Shown here piece after piece: positions 53,979 to 63,583 of a stretch of DNA of 64,000 nucleotides. A model generated the notes under the pieces. The model was not told where the DNA came from. It ran no database searches and saw nothing but the letters and a program-made list of their open reading frames with translations. A program made the position numbers and the translations under genes. Position 1 is the stretch's first letter. The number at the start of each line of letters is the position of its first letter. Origin of the DNA: Bacteroidota bacterium (GTDB lineage: Bacteria > Bacteroidota > Bacteroidia > Chitinophagales > Chitinophagaceae); the NCBI GenBank assembly GCA_013285905.1, contig JABDGU010000001.1, positions 1-64,000 of the forward strand, read 5' to 3'.

Positions 53979-54383
53979 TTACTTTGTTATATGTATTTTC
54001 AAGCCCTCAGATTGGTATTTTTTCACGTTGCTATCGGCACTTATTAAAGTATAATTATTCCGGATGGCCTGCCAAATCAACATTCTGTCAAAAGGATCCT
54101 TATGATGAGTTGCTTTCAATGTATGATAGGTACTTGAGTCTTCAGCCGATAAAACTACTATTTCAAAACCCGCCAGCAAGCATGCCCCCGGGAGATCTTC
54201 TGGTGAAAAACCGGAGATATCAAGTTTCCCTATTGAGCTTTTCAGGGAGACTTCCCAAAAGCTTATAGTACTAACGATAATTCTGTTATCAGGGTCGGTG
54301 ATAATATCTTTTATGGGTTTTGACAATTTTTTTGTTTCGGCAATTGCCCAAAGCATATAATGAGTGTCAAGCAGGTATGTCAT
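53979..54383 (-). CDS. PIN-domain toxin (VapC-type)
   Basis: 134-residue putative ribonuclease. The four-acid PIN centre is visible: Asp6 (YLLDTH), Glu44 (SFWEVS), Asp96/Asp99 (HKDPFDRML) and Asp117 (LISADSN). The LLDTH opening and KDPFDR motif mark the subgroup paired with Phd/YefM antitoxins. It overlaps the antitoxin gene by 4 bp. Confidence 0.9.
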   Translation of the reverse strand: MTYLLDTHYMLWAIAETKKLSKPIKDIITDPDNRIIVSTISFWEVSLKSSIGKLDISGFSPEDLPGACLLAGFEIVVLSAEDSSTYHTLKATHHKDPFDRMLIWQAIRNNYTLISADSNVKKYQSEGLKIHITK

Positions 54384-54610
54384 AAGCCTAAAAACTCCTC
54401 TTCAGTCATTTTAAAGTCAGGCGCAAATTTTATTTTTCCTTTCAGCACACCTATTTTTCTCCTGCTCTTTTTAGCATCTGCTTTAGGTACTAGCCTCGCT
54501 ACTATTTCCTTTTTCTTGCCATAAAGAATACCTATTTCTTCACCTGCCAGCACCAGTTTTAATGCCTCTGAGAAATTTGTTTTGAAGTCTCCCACACTCA
54601 TTGTTTTCAT
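54380..54610 (-). CDS. Phd/YefM-type antitoxin
   Basis: 76 residues: MKTMSVGDFKTNFSEALKLV followed by GEEIGILYGKKKEIVARLVP is the Phd/YefM fold (F-K-x-x-x-S-x-x-L pattern). The basic-acidic C-terminal tail (KSRRKIGVLKG to MTEEEFLGL) would block the toxin. It is translated first and overlaps the toxin by 4 bp, and it has its own promoter with a tandem repeat likely bound for autorepression. Confidence 0.88.
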   Translation of the reverse strand: MKTMSVGDFKTNFSEALKLVLAGEEIGILYGKKKEIVARLVPKADAKKSRRKIGVLKGKIKFAPDFKMTEEEFLGL

Positions 54611-54625
54611 CTGTATATTTTTTTA

Positions 54626-54656
54626 TAAAGATAATTGTTTTTGACAAGTTGACAAG
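54626..54656 (-). promoter_or_regulatory. toxin-antitoxin promoter with tandem repeat
   Basis: On the minus strand: TTG, 19 bp, TATCTTTA (one mismatch at the last base). The -33 side carries two head-to-tail 8-mers, TTGACAAG TTGACAAG on the plus strand (54641-54656), a probable operator. Confidence 0.65.
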
Positions 54657-54729
54657 AAAAAATGTATCTACCAGGCTGGAGTACAGCATCGGGCACCGTT
54701 TATTTATGCCGACATATGATAAAGCTGCA

Positions 54730-54737
54730 TAAATTTG
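54730..54737 (+). promoter_or_regulatory. -7 promoter box of the 54753 gene
   Basis: TAAATTTG, exact TAnnTTTG match; ATG codons lie 7 and 16 bp downstream. Confidence 0.5.
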
Positions 54738-54752
54738 CAAAAAATGGGTCTT

Positions 54753-55265
54753 ATGGCAAAGAGTATCCACGTATTCGTTTGTGTTTTGTGTGCTTTTTTT
54801 TCTTCAGATGTTGCTCATGCACAGGCAGATAAGCAAGGTGCTATTGATCTTAATAATAAGGTGTCAAAAATGATAGCCAACCTATACCAGGATGGTGACT
54901 ATTGGGGCAAGGAATTCAGCCATATAGACTCAACGACCCGTAAATATTCTGAGCTGGCGCCCATACGAATAAAAATGGAGCGGCTTTTGGTTGAAAATTT
55001 AATTGCGCTCAAGACCATGCATGATGTAGGCGGCTCCTACAATTTCAGGATGGCGGCGATACAATTTATGGAGGTAGACAAGGGTGTGCTTAACAATGCT
55101 TTTAAGGGTATTGAACAATTAAAGCCTAATGCCAGCCCGCAGGAAATGCAAAAGGCTGTCAGCAATCTTAATAAAGAATCGAAGAAAGAAGAAGCGGAGT
55201 TGAAAAAAATAAGGAAACTGCAAATTGAATATGGCAAGCAAAACGGGTTTAAAGTGACAAATTAA
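54753..55265 (+). CDS. exported helical protein, function unknown
   Basis: 170 residues with signal peptide MAKSIHVFVCVLCAFFSSDVAHAQ. The mature part is mostly helical and charged (IRIKMERLLVENLIALKTMH; NKESKKEEAELKKIRKLQIEY). It resembles a family of LIC11966-type surface-associated helical proteins only loosely; no function assigned. Two ATGs are possible (54744 and 54753); the second gives a better n-region. Probably periplasmic. Confidence 0.65.
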   Translation: MAKSIHVFVCVLCAFFSSDVAHAQADKQGAIDLNNKVSKMIANLYQDGDYWGKEFSHIDSTTRKYSELAPIRIKMERLLVENLIALKTMHDVGGSYNFRMAAIQFMEVDKGVLNNAFKGIEQLKPNASPQEMQKAVSNLNKESKKEEAELKKIRKLQIEYGKQNGFKVTN

Positions 55266-55380
55266 TATGCATAAAATTCTATGGTTTAATGTCTATTATT
55301 TTAAAAAATAGAATTTTTCTATTTGCTGTTATTGTTGCGAATAAATATGTAAATTTCATTTCTAAATAAATCATATTGTT

Positions 55381-57666
55381 ATGGCCAGGTATTTTACACT
55401 GTTTTCAACTTGTCTGTTTTTTCTGTTGTGCACCTTGAACTGCTATGCACAGACAACCGTCTACTGTAGCGCTACGGGTGCTACAGGTTCTTATACCACA
55501 GGCTACGCCTCATATACTACCGGTTTAGCAAATGCATATAGCAGAACTGACGGCAATATACTGGTAAGTACCCCCAGTGCGTTAGCGCTTATCGGCACTA
55601 CAGACAGAGGTTATGCAGTGTTCGATCTGTCTGCGTTAAATATTCCGGCTACTGCAACTATAACTTCAGTAACCCTAACATTAAATTACACATTTGTTGG
55701 CACTAACGGTCTGACCGTAAGTATATATGGTAATACCACTGATCTTTCGACCGTAACTACGGCGAGCACACTTTACGCTGATATTGTAAGCACTACTTCG
55801 CCTAACCAGCTGTTAACGAGCTATGCTTTCGGAACAAGCTCTCCTATCACCATTCCAACAAGCACCAATATGGTTAGTTTTATACAAGCCAATTATAACT
55901 CAACGATTTCGATAGGCCTTGCACCGGGAATTGGCAGTTCAACCGGTGCTAGCACCTATACCTGTACCGGCGAAACAGGGAGCGGCGGCAGCGCCACAGC
56001 AACGGCGCCGACATTAGCCATAACTTATACCGGCTGCACACCAACAATCAGTATCAGCCATAGCGGCTCAGATACGCTTTGTACCCCTGCAAGTGTTACT
56101 TATACGAGTACGATAACAAATGGGGGGACGGCTCCTTCCTATCAGTGGCTGATAAACGGATCGACCATCTCGGGTGCTACCACTTCTTCCTATTCAGCGA
56201 CATTTTTTGCTGGGACAGATGTTATTTCATGTGTCCTGACAAGCAATGCCGCTTGTGCCACCACCCCCTCCGATACCAGCAGCAAAGACACCTTGACCGT
56301 AATTTCATCTGCAAGTCCCACCATACATATCAGCGCTAATACAGGCAATACAATTTGCGCCGGAACTTCTGTGACGTTTTCGAACACTCACACTTATGGA
56401 GGTAATGCTATTTACCAATGGCAGAAAAACGGGTCCAATATACCTGGTGCAACCAATGCTACTTATACTAGTTCCGGCATAAATAACGGTGATTATTTTA
56501 CCTGTGTAATGACAAGCGGCCTGTCCTGTGCAAGCCCTACAAGTGTTAGCAGTAATAATGATACAATATATGTAACACCGTCTGTGACCCCCGCTATAAG
56601 TATCAGCGCCAGCCCCGGCAGTACAATATGCGCGGGTGCTTCAGTGACTTTTTCGAGTACCGTTACAAATGGAGGTACACCTACTTACCAATGGAAGAAG
56701 AATGGGAGCAATATAACAGGCGCCACCGGCAGCAGCTACGTTAGCAGCACATTGGTAAACGGGGATATTATTACCTGTGTTGTAACAAGCAATGCGCCTT
56801 GCGCCAGTCCCGCAACAGCTGGCAGTAACGCTATAACCATGACAGTGAACTCTACTGCGGGGCCAACAATAACGATCAGTGCCAGCCCGGGCAGTTCTAT
56901 TTGTGTAGGAGGTGTTGATACATTCAGCATCACGGGTATAAGTAATGGAGGGACGGCGCCAACTTACCAATGGCAGCTAAATGGTGTTAATGTTGCGGGA
57001 CAGACCGCTATTACTTATGCTACAGGGCCTACTAATGGCGACGTTTTCACCTGTATCATTACGAGCAATGCGCCTTGTGCAAGCCCGACCACTGGCACTA
57101 GCAATGCTATAACTATGGTGGTAAATGTAAACTCAACGCCGACAGTAACTATCAGTGCAAATCCGCCATCACCCATCAGTTCCGGAACAAGTGTAACGTT
57201 TACGGCATTTGTTACAAACGGAGGAACAGCACCGGCTTACCAATGGTTGCTGAATGGTGGGAATATAGCGGGGCAGACCGGCAGCACCTATACGACCAGT
57301 GCATTGAACGACGGAGATATTGTGAATGTATTTGTGCAGAGTAATGCCCCGTGTTCCTTCCCGGATACGTCCTCAAGTAACCGTGATACGATGACAGTTA
57401 CGACAGGAGTGCAACAGATATCTGCATCGCAAAATGAAATGAACATCTATCCCAATCCTACGAATGGTACATTTACTATACATACTCCCGGAAATGGGAT
57501 ATTACACGTGATCTCTGTGGTAGGAAAGGAAGTATGTCAATTCCATATCTCGCAAACCAGCGCCCTGATCAATTTGCCCGGTGCTTTGCCGAAAGGAATA
57601 TATTTCGGTAAATTTGTTACAGATGGCAAAAATGAAAATAGCATTGTCCGTATTGTTTACGAATAA
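55381..57666 (+). CDS. T9SS-secreted multi-Ig-repeat protein A
   Basis: 761 residues: signal peptide ending NCYAQ, then a ~200-residue beta domain resembling the DNRLRE type (ATGSYTTGYASYTTG; GYAVFDLSALNIPATATITS). Five Ig-like repeats of ~90 residues follow, each with G-T-A-P-x-Y-Q-W-x-x-N-G and a paired cysteine motif (VISCVLTSNAACA). The sorting domain begins MNIYPNPTNGTFTIHTPGN. Probably a surface adhesin or cell-wall-exposed repeat protein. The next gene encodes a paralogue. Confidence 0.85.
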   Translation: MARYFTLFSTCLFFLLCTLNCYAQTTVYCSATGATGSYTTGYASYTTGLANAYSRTDGNILVSTPSALALIGTTDRGYAVFDLSALNIPATATITSVTLTLNYTFVGTNGLTVSIYGNTTDLSTVTTASTLYADIVSTTSPNQLLTSYAFGTSSPITIPTSTNMVSFIQANYNSTISIGLAPGIGSSTGASTYTCTGETGSGGSATATAPTLAITYTGCTPTISISHSGSDTLCTPASVTYTSTITNGGTAPSYQWLINGSTISGATTSSYSATFFAGTDVISCVLTSNAACATTPSDTSSKDTLTVISSASPTIHISANTGNTICAGTSVTFSNTHTYGGNAIYQWQKNGSNIPGATNATYTSSGINNGDYFTCVMTSGLSCASPTSVSSNNDTIYVTPSVTPAISISASPGSTICAGASVTFSSTVTNGGTPTYQWKKNGSNITGATGSSYVSSTLVNGDIITCVVTSNAPCASPATAGSNAITMTVNSTAGPTITISASPGSSICVGGVDTFSITGISNGGTAPTYQWQLNGVNVAGQTAITYATGPTNGDVFTCIITSNAPCASPTTGTSNAITMVVNVNSTPTVTISANPPSPISSGTSVTFTAFVTNGGTAPAYQWLLNGGNIAGQTGSTYTTSALNDGDIVNVFVQSNAPCSFPDTSSSNRDTMTVTTGVQQISASQNEMNIYPNPTNGTFTIHTPGNGILHVISVVGKEVCQFHISQTSALINLPGALPKGIYFGKFVTDGKNENSIVRIVYE

Positions 57667-57688
57667 AAAAAGCATAAACTATATCGTT

Positions 57689-59713
57689 ATGAAAAACTGT
57701 TTTGCATACTTGCCGGTATGCCTATTGTTATTAATTGCTGCGTTTAACAGCAATGCTCAAACAACTGTTTATTGCAGTGCAACAGGCAGTGCGGGTTCCT
57801 ATAAAACGGGTTATATAAACCTGGACGTTAATACTTTTACCTACACCCGGCATGACGGATCTATGCTGGTAAGTTCAACTAATGTTGGTACTGTTCCGGC
57901 TGCAAATTGTGGGTATGCTGTGTTTGATCCGAGCGGCCTTGGCATCCCATCAACTGCCACCATTACCTCAGCGTCATTAACAATGAATTATACTTATAGT
58001 GGTGTTGGTACATGGTATTATACAGAGATACATGCTGTAGACAGTGATCTCTCCACTGAAACAGACCCGCATGTGTTATATAATGATATAAATTATTACG
58101 GTGCGACACTCTATAATTTTGTTCAATACACGAGTTCCCCTTACACGTTATCATCAACCGGTCCCGGTTTCGTTGATTATTTACAAAATTACCTTAATCA
58201 AAAAATTACTTTGGGCTTTCTCACCGAGGCAGGTTATCCCACTACAAGTGTGTGTACTTATACCTTTACAGGGGAAACAGGAACAGCAGGCTCGAGTACA
58301 GCGACAGCCCCGACATTGACAATAACCTATACCTGCAACCCGACAATAAAAGTGACTTCCAACGTGGGCGACACGATATGCACTGGCAATTCTGTTACCT
58401 TTTTAAGTACCATTACCAACGGCGGAGCTTCGCAATCTTATCAATGGCAACAAAACGGAGTAAATATTTCGGGAGCAACGAACGCCAGCTATACCGCGTC
58501 TTCAATTAACAGCGGAGATGTTTTTAGCTGCGTGCTGACAGGTAATGCAATGGCCTGCTCAACAGATACAGTTGCCAATAGTAATAATGTTACTATGACA
58601 GTTGTGTCTTCAGCAAGCCCATCTATTCATGTTACAGCAGGTGGGGGAGATACAGTATGCAGCGGCATCCCTATTACTTTTACTTGTGCCACTACTTATG
58701 GAGGTGTGCCATCTTATCAATGGATGAAAAACGGTGCTGCTATAAGCGGTGCTACGGACGCGGCTTATACTACATCAACTATAAGCAGCAACGATATTTT
58801 CAGTTGTTTCTTTACCAGCGGCCTTTCTTGTGCAAGTCCTGATACTGTTACCAGTAACAGCGATACGATGACAGTAATTCCTTCTGTAACAGCGAGCATC
58901 AGTATTGCGGATAGTGAGGGCACGGCCATATGCGTTGGGCAGAATGTAACATTTACCACTTCTATTACAAACGGTGGAACAAGTCCCTCTTATCAATGGG
59001 AACAAAATGCATTGATGTCACTATCAGGCGCTTATCCGACTTATACCGTAAGCACCGTGAATAATAATTTATTTAATAATGATACCATACGCTGTATTTT
59101 AACGAGCAGCCTGGCATGCGCAGCGCCTGTAACTGGTAATTATATTGTCATAACCATTGATTCAAACGTGGCACCCGGTGTTACCATTACTAAGAATACC
59201 GGAGACACCATTACCCAGGGGACCAATGTTACCTTTACTGCAAATGTAACTAATGGAGGCTCTGCGCCTACGTATCAATGGATAACCGATCTTCCTCCCT
59301 ATTCTGTTGCCATACCCGGCGCCACCGGAAGCACTTATACAACTGATTCATTGTATTTCGGACAGTTTATTGGCGTCATAGTTTACAGCAATGCGCACTG
59401 CGCCAGCCCTGATTCTGCGATCAGTAACTATATAAGAATGGTTGTATATCCTTTAGGAGTGGAGCAAGTGGGAAATAATGCAAGTATCCTGTTATATCCA
59501 AACCCTACAAACGGCACATTTACAATTCATGCGCCGGGCGATGGTATATTACATTTGATATCGGTGCTGGGACAGGAGCTGTGTCAATTCAATGTATCGC
59601 AAAACAATTCTGTAATTCATTTACCCGAAACGCTGTCTAAAGGAGTCTATTATGGGAAATTTGAAGGGAGCCAGGGAAATGTATTTGGAATGGTGCGTAT
59701 TATTTACGAATAA
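57689..59713 (+). CDS. T9SS-secreted multi-Ig-repeat protein B (paralogue of A)
   Basis: 674 residues with the same plan as protein A: signal peptide ending FNSNAQ, DNRLRE-like domain (TTVYCSATGSAGSYKTG, PSGLGIPSTATITSASL), four Ig-like repeats (SYQWQQNGVNISGATNAS; PSYQWMKNGAAISGATDA) and a near-identical sorting domain (LYPNPTNGTFTIHAPGDG). It starts 22 bp after A. The frame is open upstream into A, but the signal peptide at 57689 sets the start. A tandem duplication with loss or gain of an Ig unit. Confidence 0.85.
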   Translation: MKNCFAYLPVCLLLLIAAFNSNAQTTVYCSATGSAGSYKTGYINLDVNTFTYTRHDGSMLVSSTNVGTVPAANCGYAVFDPSGLGIPSTATITSASLTMNYTYSGVGTWYYTEIHAVDSDLSTETDPHVLYNDINYYGATLYNFVQYTSSPYTLSSTGPGFVDYLQNYLNQKITLGFLTEAGYPTTSVCTYTFTGETGTAGSSTATAPTLTITYTCNPTIKVTSNVGDTICTGNSVTFLSTITNGGASQSYQWQQNGVNISGATNASYTASSINSGDVFSCVLTGNAMACSTDTVANSNNVTMTVVSSASPSIHVTAGGGDTVCSGIPITFTCATTYGGVPSYQWMKNGAAISGATDAAYTTSTISSNDIFSCFFTSGLSCASPDTVTSNSDTMTVIPSVTASISIADSEGTAICVGQNVTFTTSITNGGTSPSYQWEQNALMSLSGAYPTYTVSTVNNNLFNNDTIRCILTSSLACAAPVTGNYIVITIDSNVAPGVTITKNTGDTITQGTNVTFTANVTNGGSAPTYQWITDLPPYSVAIPGATGSTYTTDSLYFGQFIGVIVYSNAHCASPDSAISNYIRMVVYPLGVEQVGNNASILLYPNPTNGTFTIHAPGDGILHLISVLGQELCQFNVSQNNSVIHLPETLSKGVYYGKFEGSQGNVFGMVRIIYE

Positions 59714-59766
59714 TATATAGTTTCTTTTTATTTCTCCATTTTTCATGATCATGATCTTTTAAAATG

Positions 59767-59790
59767 AAACCCCGCTACTGGCGGGGCTTA
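59767..59790 (+). terminator. terminator after the paired T9SS genes
   Basis: CCCCGC (59770-59775) / GCGGGG (59781-59786) with flanking AA/TT, followed by CTTATTT. It separates the T9SS pair from smc. Confidence 0.65.
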
Positions 59791-59862
59791 TTTACAATTA
59801 AAAAATGCGAATTTGAAGATAGAATTTTGTCTATTTTTACCTCCCCATAAAATTTTTGTGCT

Positions 59863-62800
59863 TTGCGATTAAAGTCGTTGGAAATTAAAGGGTTCAAGTC
59901 GTTTGCAGACAAGACCCATGTGTTGCTCGACAATCCCATAACCGGGATTGTAGGCCCGAATGGTTGCGGTAAATCCAATATTGTGGATGCCATACGTTGG
60001 GTAATAGGAGAACATAAGATAAAAGCTTTACGTTCTGATAACCTGGAAGACCTGATCTTTAATGGTTCGCGTACGCGTGCCGGTTCGGGCATGGCAGAGG
60101 TATCTCTTACTTTTGAGAATACCCGCAATTTGCTGCCTACCGAGTTTACCACGGTTACCATCACCCGTAAGTTTTACAAGAACGGAGAGAGTGAATACCG
60201 CCTGAATGATGTAAGCTGCCGCCTGAAGGACATACATAACCTGTTTCTTGATACCGGGGTTAGTAATGACTCTTATGCTATCATCGAACTTGGGATGGTG
60301 GACGACATTATTAAAGATAAGGATGGCGCACGCCGCCGTATGCTGGAGCAGGCCGCGGGTATATCCATATACAAAACCCGTAAAAAAGAAGCCAAACAAA
60401 AGCTGGAACTTACTGAGCAGGATCTTAACCGCATTGAGGACCTTTTGTTCGAGATAAGTAATAACCTGCGCACATTAGAAAGCCAGGCGAAAAAGGCAGA
60501 AAGATACTTCCAGATAAAAGGTGAGTATAAAGAAGTAAGTGTGGAACTTGCGAAAGCATCGCTGGAGCATTTTAATGAACAATATAAGATACTGCATGAG
60601 CAGCATGATACTGAGACAGACCGTAAAGCACAACTGGAAGCTATAGTAGCTACCGAAGAAGCGGCAGTGGAGCACGATAAAGTGAAGCTTATAGAAAAAG
60701 AGCAGGAACTGAACGGGCTGCAAAAACAATTTAACGAATTGGTGAACCGTGTGCGCCAGTTGGAAAGCGATAAAAAGCTGGCAGCACAGCGATTGGAACA
60801 TCTGAAAGAAAGAGAAAAGAACCTTTCTGAATTTCTTGCAGGTGCAGGCACACAATTAAAAAGCCTGGAAAAATCAATAGCACATGCAGGCAAGCAAATA
60901 GAAGATGAAAGTGTTTCCATACAAAGCCTCCGGGAGTCTTTAGAGACCTTACGGAATTCTGTAGATGAGAAAAGGGAAGCCTTTGACGCCAAGAAATTGG
61001 TTGTGGAACAACTGCGCCAGGAATACCAGGTAGGGCAATTAAAAAAGTTTGACGCGGAAAAGAAAGTAGCCGTCGCAGATACCTCTGTAATAAACCTGCA
61101 ACGCAGTATACAGCATTCGCAGGATGAAAGTGCCCAGAGGGCTGCCCAGATAAAACAATTGGGAGCCGAAAAAATAACCACTGAAGAACAGTTAAAAGAT
61201 AATCAAGGCCAGCTCCAGAACCTGCTTAGCAGGCAGGAGGAAGTAAAGAATAAGATACTGCAAAGCCAGGAGCAGATGGAAAACCTGCGTGCAGAACTGG
61301 TGGAAGAGAATCGTAAACTGGATTCCCGCCGCAATGAGCACGACTTGCTGAAATCACTGGTGGAGAGCCTGGAAGGTTACCCGGACAGTATCAAGTTCCT
61401 GAAGAAGAACAAGGAGTGGAACAGTAATGCTCCATTGTTGTCTGATGTCTTCGTAGTGCAGAATGAATATCGCACTGCATTGGAAAACCTGCTGGACAAT
61501 TACCTGAACTATTATGTAGTTGACAATATTGAAGAAGCTGCCAAGGCAGTACACCTGCTGGATTCTAATAAAAAAGGCAAGGCCAATTTCTTTGTTCTCG
61601 ATAATTTTAAACAATACAAATCATCAGGAGCTGAGGCACCCGCAGGCGCTATACCGGCATTGAGTGTTATCAATGTGGATGAGCAATACCAGGAGCTCGC
61701 ACAGCATTTATTGGGCCATGTATATATAACACAGGGAGAAACTGAACTGAAGCATGCAGCCCTGCAAAATGGCTATGTGCTGGTAGAAAAAAGCGGTAAG
61801 ATGATCCGCGGCAAATATACTTTGGGTGGTGGTTCTATTGGATTATTTGAAGGTAATAAGATAGGACGCGCCAAAAACCTGGAGCGCCTTGCAAAAGAAA
61901 TAGAAACGCTTACCGCAACTACCGCCAAACTGAAACAGCATGTTTCAGATACGCAAACGCTCATCACAGGCTTTAACCAGGAACTGAATGATAAGGCCAT
62001 AGAGCAAACCCGCCAGGCGATCAATAACCTGCAGAACCAGGTGGTGAACCTCGGCCACCGTATTGAGAACTTTGAACAACTGAACCAGAATTCCGCTGCA
62101 CGCATAGAAGAACAGCAGCAACAGTTGGATGATACCCAAAACAGCATAAGCGAAACCCGTGATGCCCTGGCGCAGATAACGGAACAATTGCAGCTATTAC
62201 AGGAGAACATTCAAAAAGCAGACCTGGAATTTAAAGCAGTTGAAGAAGAATTTAATGTAGCAACTCAAAATTATAACCAGCAAAATCTTCAATATACGCG
62301 CCAGCAAAGCAAGCTGGAGGCCCTGAAACAGGAACTGGATTTCCGTACCAACCAGTTGAGCGAGCTTAATATCCAGATCGCAACCAATTCTGAGCAATTG
62401 CAGCAGACAAGCGCACAACTTGCAGAAACCGAGACCCAGCTACATGCCGGAGATAACGAACTGTATGAATTATTGACCCGCAAAGAAACAGAAGAAAAAA
62501 CGCTGAACGAAAAAGACCGCGCTTACTATGAAATGCGGAACACGATCTCTGCGCAGGAAGGGCAACTTAACCAAAAGCGCCGTGAGAAAGAACATGCAGA
62601 GGCTTTGCTGACCAGTATTAAGGACAAGCTGAATGACATGAAGCTGAAACTTGCCGGCATGAACGAGCGCCTGAGCATTGAGTTTAAGGTGAACCTGGAC
62701 GAAATATTAGACCAGCCACGTACAGGGGGGCAGCCTGTTGAAGAACTGACTGCGGAAGCAGAGCGCATGAAAAAACGCCTGGAGAACATGGGCGAAGTGA

Positions 62801-63393
62801 ACCCCACGGCTATAGAGGCTTTTGTGGAAATAAAGGCCCGCCATGATTTTATTGTAGAGCAGCGCGACGACCTTGTGAATGCAAAACAATCCCTGCTTTC
62901 TACTATTGAAGAAGTGGAACTTACAGCAAATGCAAGATTCCAGGAGACTTTTGATAAAGTGAGAGAGAATTTTGTGGAGGTATTCAAGGCCTTATTTACG
63001 GCAGAAGATAAATGCGATCTTTCTCTTACAGATCCAAACAATGTTGCAGAAAGCGGTATAGAAATATATGCACAGCCCAAAGGTAAAAAGCCGAGTACGC
63101 TGAACCAGTTGTCAGGGGGAGAGAAGACGCTCACTTCTACTGCATTCCTTTTCGCTATTTATCTTATCAAGCCTGCGCCGTTCTGCATATTGGATGAGGT
63201 TGACGCGCCATTGGATGATGCCAACGTAGGCAAGTTCACCCAGATGATACGCAAGTTCTCGGATAACTCGCAGTTCATTATTGTTACCCACAACAAGCAG
63301 ACCATGGCCGCTGTGGATGTGATATATGGTGTTACCATGCAGGAACCAGGCGTGAGCAAAATGGTTCCAGTGGATTTCAGGAGTTTGAACTGA
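59863..63393 (+). CDS. smc: chromosome segregation ATPase SMC
   Basis: Structural maintenance of chromosomes protein; 1176 residues, normal length. N-terminal ATPase half with Walker A GPNGCGKS at 31-38, long coiled coil, hinge near 490-650 (LEGYPDSIKFLKK ... GGGSIGLFEGNKIG), return coiled coil. C-terminal half has the signature LNQLSGGEKTLTS and Walker B FCILDEVDAPLDD. It starts with TTG at 59863 (TTGCGATTAAAG); the encoded MRLKSLEIKGFKSF is the family N-terminus and no ATG is in frame nearby. scpA and scpB are not adjacent. Confidence 0.97.
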   Translation: MRLKSLEIKGFKSFADKTHVLLDNPITGIVGPNGCGKSNIVDAIRWVIGEHKIKALRSDNLEDLIFNGSRTRAGSGMAEVSLTFENTRNLLPTEFTTVTITRKFYKNGESEYRLNDVSCRLKDIHNLFLDTGVSNDSYAIIELGMVDDIIKDKDGARRRMLEQAAGISIYKTRKKEAKQKLELTEQDLNRIEDLLFEISNNLRTLESQAKKAERYFQIKGEYKEVSVELAKASLEHFNEQYKILHEQHDTETDRKAQLEAIVATEEAAVEHDKVKLIEKEQELNGLQKQFNELVNRVRQLESDKKLAAQRLEHLKEREKNLSEFLAGAGTQLKSLEKSIAHAGKQIEDESVSIQSLRESLETLRNSVDEKREAFDAKKLVVEQLRQEYQVGQLKKFDAEKKVAVADTSVINLQRSIQHSQDESAQRAAQIKQLGAEKITTEEQLKDNQGQLQNLLSRQEEVKNKILQSQEQMENLRAELVEENRKLDSRRNEHDLLKSLVESLEGYPDSIKFLKKNKEWNSNAPLLSDVFVVQNEYRTALENLLDNYLNYYVVDNIEEAAKAVHLLDSNKKGKANFFVLDNFKQYKSSGAEAPAGAIPALSVINVDEQYQELAQHLLGHVYITQGETELKHAALQNGYVLVEKSGKMIRGKYTLGGGSIGLFEGNKIGRAKNLERLAKEIETLTATTAKLKQHVSDTQTLITGFNQELNDKAIEQTRQAINNLQNQVVNLGHRIENFEQLNQNSAARIEEQQQQLDDTQNSISETRDALAQITEQLQLLQENIQKADLEFKAVEEEFNVATQNYNQQNLQYTRQQSKLEALKQELDFRTNQLSELNIQIATNSEQLQQTSAQLAETETQLHAGDNELYELLTRKETEEKTLNEKDRAYYEMRNTISAQEGQLNQKRREKEHAEALLTSIKDKLNDMKLKLAGMNERLSIEFKVNLDEILDQPRTGGQPVEELTAEAERMKKRLENMGEVNPTAIEAFVEIKARHDFIVEQRDDLVNAKQSLLSTIEEVELTANARFQETFDKVRENFVEVFKALFTAEDKCDLSLTDPNNVAESGIEIYAQPKGKKPSTLNQLSGGEKTLTSTAFLFAIYLIKPAPFCILDEVDAPLDDANVGKFTQMIRKFSDNSQFIIVTHNKQTMAAVDVIYGVTMQEPGVSKMVPVDFRSLN

Positions 63394-63405
63394 TCACCCT
63401 CCCGG

Positions 63406-63475
63406 CCTCCCTAAAGGGAGGAGACGGGTTTAGATATTTTTCAGGAGCGGCTTATGGCCGCTTCTGCTTTTTCCG
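63406..63475 (+). terminator. tandem hairpins after smc
   Basis: Hairpin 1: CCTCCC-TAAA-GGGAGG (63406-63421). Hairpin 2: GAGCGGC (63445-63451) with GCCGCTT (63457-63463), followed by CTGCTTTTT. The second looks like an intrinsic terminator; the first is repeat-like. Confidence 0.6.
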
Positions 63476-63583
63476 GAAACATGTGAAGATTGCAACTAAT
63501 TATCGCTTTTGTGTAACGCATCGGATTTGGGATCTGTGCATCTTTGCATTGTAATAATTCTGTTACAAAATCAATACTCTGAA

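Noticed and set aside
55381-59713. CRISPR or tandem DNA repeat array
   Set aside because: The ~270-bp periodicity is protein-level Ig-like repeats; the DNA units have diverged and there are no spacers.
60273-61181. 302-codon minus-strand frame
   Set aside because: Antisense to the SMC coiled coil; Ser/Cys/Leu-rich composition is the usual shadow of Glu/Lys/Gln-rich coding.
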